From contig JAEETK010000008.1 in the NCBI GenBank assembly GCA_016290315.1, positions 1 through 42,044 on the forward strand: a stretch of 42,044 nt of DNA, written 5' to 3'. A program made the position numbers and the translations under genes. The notes under the pieces are model-generated. The model saw nothing but the letters and a program-made list of their open reading frames with translations, did no database searches and was not told the DNA's origin. Below are positions 40,637-42,044 of this stretch, piece by piece. Positions within the stretch are counted from its first letter, which is position 1, and each line of letters starts with the position of its first letter. Source of the DNA: Candidatus Saccharimonadota bacterium. Its GTDB lineage: Bacteria; Patescibacteriota; Saccharimonadia; Saccharimonadales; Saccharimonadaceae.

Positions 40637-41182
40637 TTATTTATATTTAGCCAAGAAGGTCGAGAGATCTGAGTCGCTATTAATATCATCTAAGCGATCA
40701 TAGACTACACCTTCGCGCACATAGACAAGGACAGGAGAATCCTCTTTGCCAATAGTTACATTGCGGGCCGTTATCTCCGCATTGCCAGCGCCTTCGGTAA
40801 TATGTTCGTAGTGGTAAATATCGGATATTTCAGCCGACGCCGCGACGTTTGCTAGACGGGCGCCAAAATCCATGCAACTACTACATCCCTCATCTGATGC
40901 AAAAATGAAGCCGGTTTTTCCAGAAGTGAAAAAATCCACCACAGCCTCGCCGCCAACTAGGGTAATGCCGTTGACGTCTTTTTCTTTATTTTCGAGAGCC
41001 TCTTTAAATGTGCCAGAAACATCAAGTGGCGTTTTAGTTTCAAGCTTAAACGAACGCACGAAGGCTACCGAGAACACTAGTGTTACTAGCACTGCAGTCA
41101 AAATACTTACGAGAACGCAAATCGGCAGAATGCTACAAAACTGACCGTACTGTTCCGACTTGTTTTTATCTTTCTTATTCAT
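40637..41182 (-). CDS. Membrane-anchored thioredoxin-like protein
   Basis: 181 residues: a Lys-rich N-terminus, one membrane helix (about 16-41), then a thioredoxin-like domain with the redox pair Cys100-x-x-Cys103 (DEGCSSCMDF), where thioredoxins have CGPC. The following helix and strands (ARLANVAASAEISDIYHYEHI and SPVLVYVREGVVYDRL) fit the fold. It most resembles bacteriocin-transport-accessory-type thioredoxins. It likely acts outside the membrane on disulfides. The ribosome site AGGAG is about 11 bases upstream and the promoter gives a leader of about 26 bases. Confidence 0.75.
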   Translation of the reverse strand: MNKKDKNKSEQYGQFCSILPICVLVSILTAVLVTLVFSVAFVRSFKLETKTPLDVSGTFKEALENKEKDVNGITLVGGEAVVDFFTSGKTGFIFASDEGCSSCMDFGARLANVAASAEISDIYHYEHITEGAGNAEITARNVTIGKEDSPVLVYVREGVVYDRLDDINSDSDLSTFLAKYK

Positions 41183-41214
41183 TGCGCATAATTCTCCTAT
41201 ATTGCTTATGTTAA

Positions 41215-41220
41215 ATTATA
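41215..41220 (-). promoter_or_regulatory. -10 box of the thioredoxin-like gene
   Basis: TATAAT, start expected near 41208. Confidence 0.6.
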
Positions 41221-41228
41221 CCACAACT

Positions 41229-41249
41229 AAAAATACCGCCATATGGCGG
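41229..41249 (-). terminator. Terminator of the RNase J gene
   Basis: Five-base G-C stem (41245-41249 with 41236-41240) around ATAT, extended by weaker pairs, then T5 on the minus strand. It is also T-flanked on the plus strand. Confidence 0.8.
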
Positions 41250-41262
41250 CATTTTTTTAAGA

Positions 41263-42044
41263 TTAGACTTTGTTTATAACTGGTATTACGATTGGCGTAT
41301 GGCCGGTGGCATCAAAGAGGATATGCGTTACGTCTTCTTTGATTTCTTCCTTCATAGTCTTAATATCATCATCGGACGCAATGCTGCGGTCGGTCTTTGC
41401 GCGAAGATAATGTCGAATCTTGCCGATTAACTCTTCTGAATTGTCTAAGTAAATAAACGCGCGCGAAACGATATCTGGGGTCTTAATGAGACGTCCAGTC
41501 TTTTTACTGAGCGTAAGAATAACCACGAAGATGCCCTCGCGAGAAATATGAATACGATCTTTTACGACAGCTTCGTTGACCTGGCGATCGGCGTCATCGT
41601 AAAGCTTATTACCGACATGAATGCGACCATTTTTATGAATCGTCCGATCCGGCATCAATTCAACAATATCGCCATCGTCCGCCACAATAATGTTGTCTTT
41701 CGGAATACCTACAACATTCTCAGCCATCTCGGCATTATGCTGCAACATGTAAAACTCGCCATGATAAGGCATATAATTCTTCGGCTGCATATCGGTGACG
41801 AATTTAACGTGATCCTCATAGTAGGCATGGCCAGATAGATGCAATGGGCCAATATTCGTCAAATGGGTTTTACCATTCTGAATTACTTGCGCCCCTTCAC
41901 GCAAGAGGCCACCAACAGTAGACACAACCTTCGGCTCGTTGCCTGGAATTGGATTAGAACTGAAAACAATTGTATCGGTAGCCTTAATCTTAATATAGCG
42001 ATGCGAACCAGAGACCATGCGGTTTAGAACTGCATTCATTTCGC
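41263..42044 (-). CDS. rnj: Ribonuclease J, C-terminal part (5' end outside the window)
   Basis: The frame stays open to the window edge, so the ATG at 42039 is internal: the codon before it gives GEMNAVLNR, the family's GE..AVL.R motif. RNase J is a metallo-beta-lactamase/beta-CASP exo- and endoribonuclease that degrades and processes mRNA from the 5' end. Seen here are the beta-CASP to lactamase return (FSSNPIPGNE), LHLSGHAYYED with a metal-binding His, PKNYMPYHGEFYML and the C-terminal dimerisation region. For a genome with leaderless mRNAs, a 5'-end-dependent nuclease is of some interest. The N-terminal HxHxDH site is not in view. Confidence 0.93.
   Translation of the reverse strand, partial: EMNAVLNRMVSGSHRYIKIKATDTIVFSSNPIPGNEPKVVSTVGGLLREGAQVIQNGKTHLTNIGPLHLSGHAYYEDHVKFVTDMQPKNYMPYHGEFYMLQHNAEMAENVVGIPKDNIIVADDGDIVELMPDRTIHKNGRIHVGNKLYDDADRQVNEAVVKDRIHISREGIFVVILTLSKKTGRLIKTPDIVSRAFIYLDNSEELIGKIRHYLRAKTDRSIASDDDIKTMKEEIKEDVTHILFDATGHTPIVIPVINKV

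Overview
The window looks like chromosomal core DNA from a member of the Patescibacteria (CPR), most likely Candidatus Saccharibacteria (TM7). That placement is inference from gene content, not from a marker gene: short single-copy housekeeping genes, a shortened alanyl-tRNA synthetase, coiled-coil/CHAP and LysM/CHAP wall hydrolases, a MoxR/DUF58/VWA (Bat-type) operon, and many tightly overlapping genes. UGA is used as an ordinary stop and prfB (RF2) is present, so the code is standard. I saw no rRNA, tRNA, CRISPR array, insertion sequence or prophage. No stretch over 300 bases lacks a gene.

Layout. 1-4.0 kb: 3'-truncated gpmI, then an overlapping pair of membrane-anchored proteins (PstS-like and RsiV/DUF3298-like). 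4.0-6.7 kb: YrdC/Sua5-family protein, a two-TM membrane protein, a probable structured non-coding RNA (about 5293-5438) and obg. 6.7-11.3 kb: LysM-CHAP hydrolase and the operon anchored acidic protein-ruvX-mltG. 11.4-15.3 kb: soluble PAS histidine kinase, response regulator with a 500-residue disordered tail, RsuA-type pseudouridine synthase. 15.3-19.4 kb: FtsA-like ATPase, nucleoside phosphorylase, alaS without its C-terminal domain. 19.4-20.5 kb: two small unknown genes in a self-contained cassette. 20.5-27.5 kb: mnmA and a six-gene MoxR/Bat operon headed by a phosphoribosyltransferase-like protein with a degenerate PRPP loop. 27.5-32.3 kb: cysteine desulfurase plus transporter, TatD, DUF4868 (KwaB-like) protein and two small unknown genes. 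32.4-39.6 kb: a divisome cluster (S41 protease, PcsB-like CHAP hydrolase, ftsX, ftsE, prfB) interrupted by an accessory insert that includes a gene split at a slippery heptamer. 39.6-42.0 kb: truB, two small genes and the C-terminal part of RNase J.

Two genome-level patterns stand out. First, most transcription-unit-initial genes have a -10 box ending 6-10 bases (most often exactly 6) before the start codon, which implies leaderless mRNAs. Internal operon genes and the accessory genes instead carry Shine-Dalgarno sequences. This spacing corrects the starts of alaS, the CHAP hydrolase and the YrdC-family gene. Second, the region between obg and its neighbour holds a promoter, a closed multi-helix fold and an intrinsic terminator, which is the best candidate here for something undescribed.
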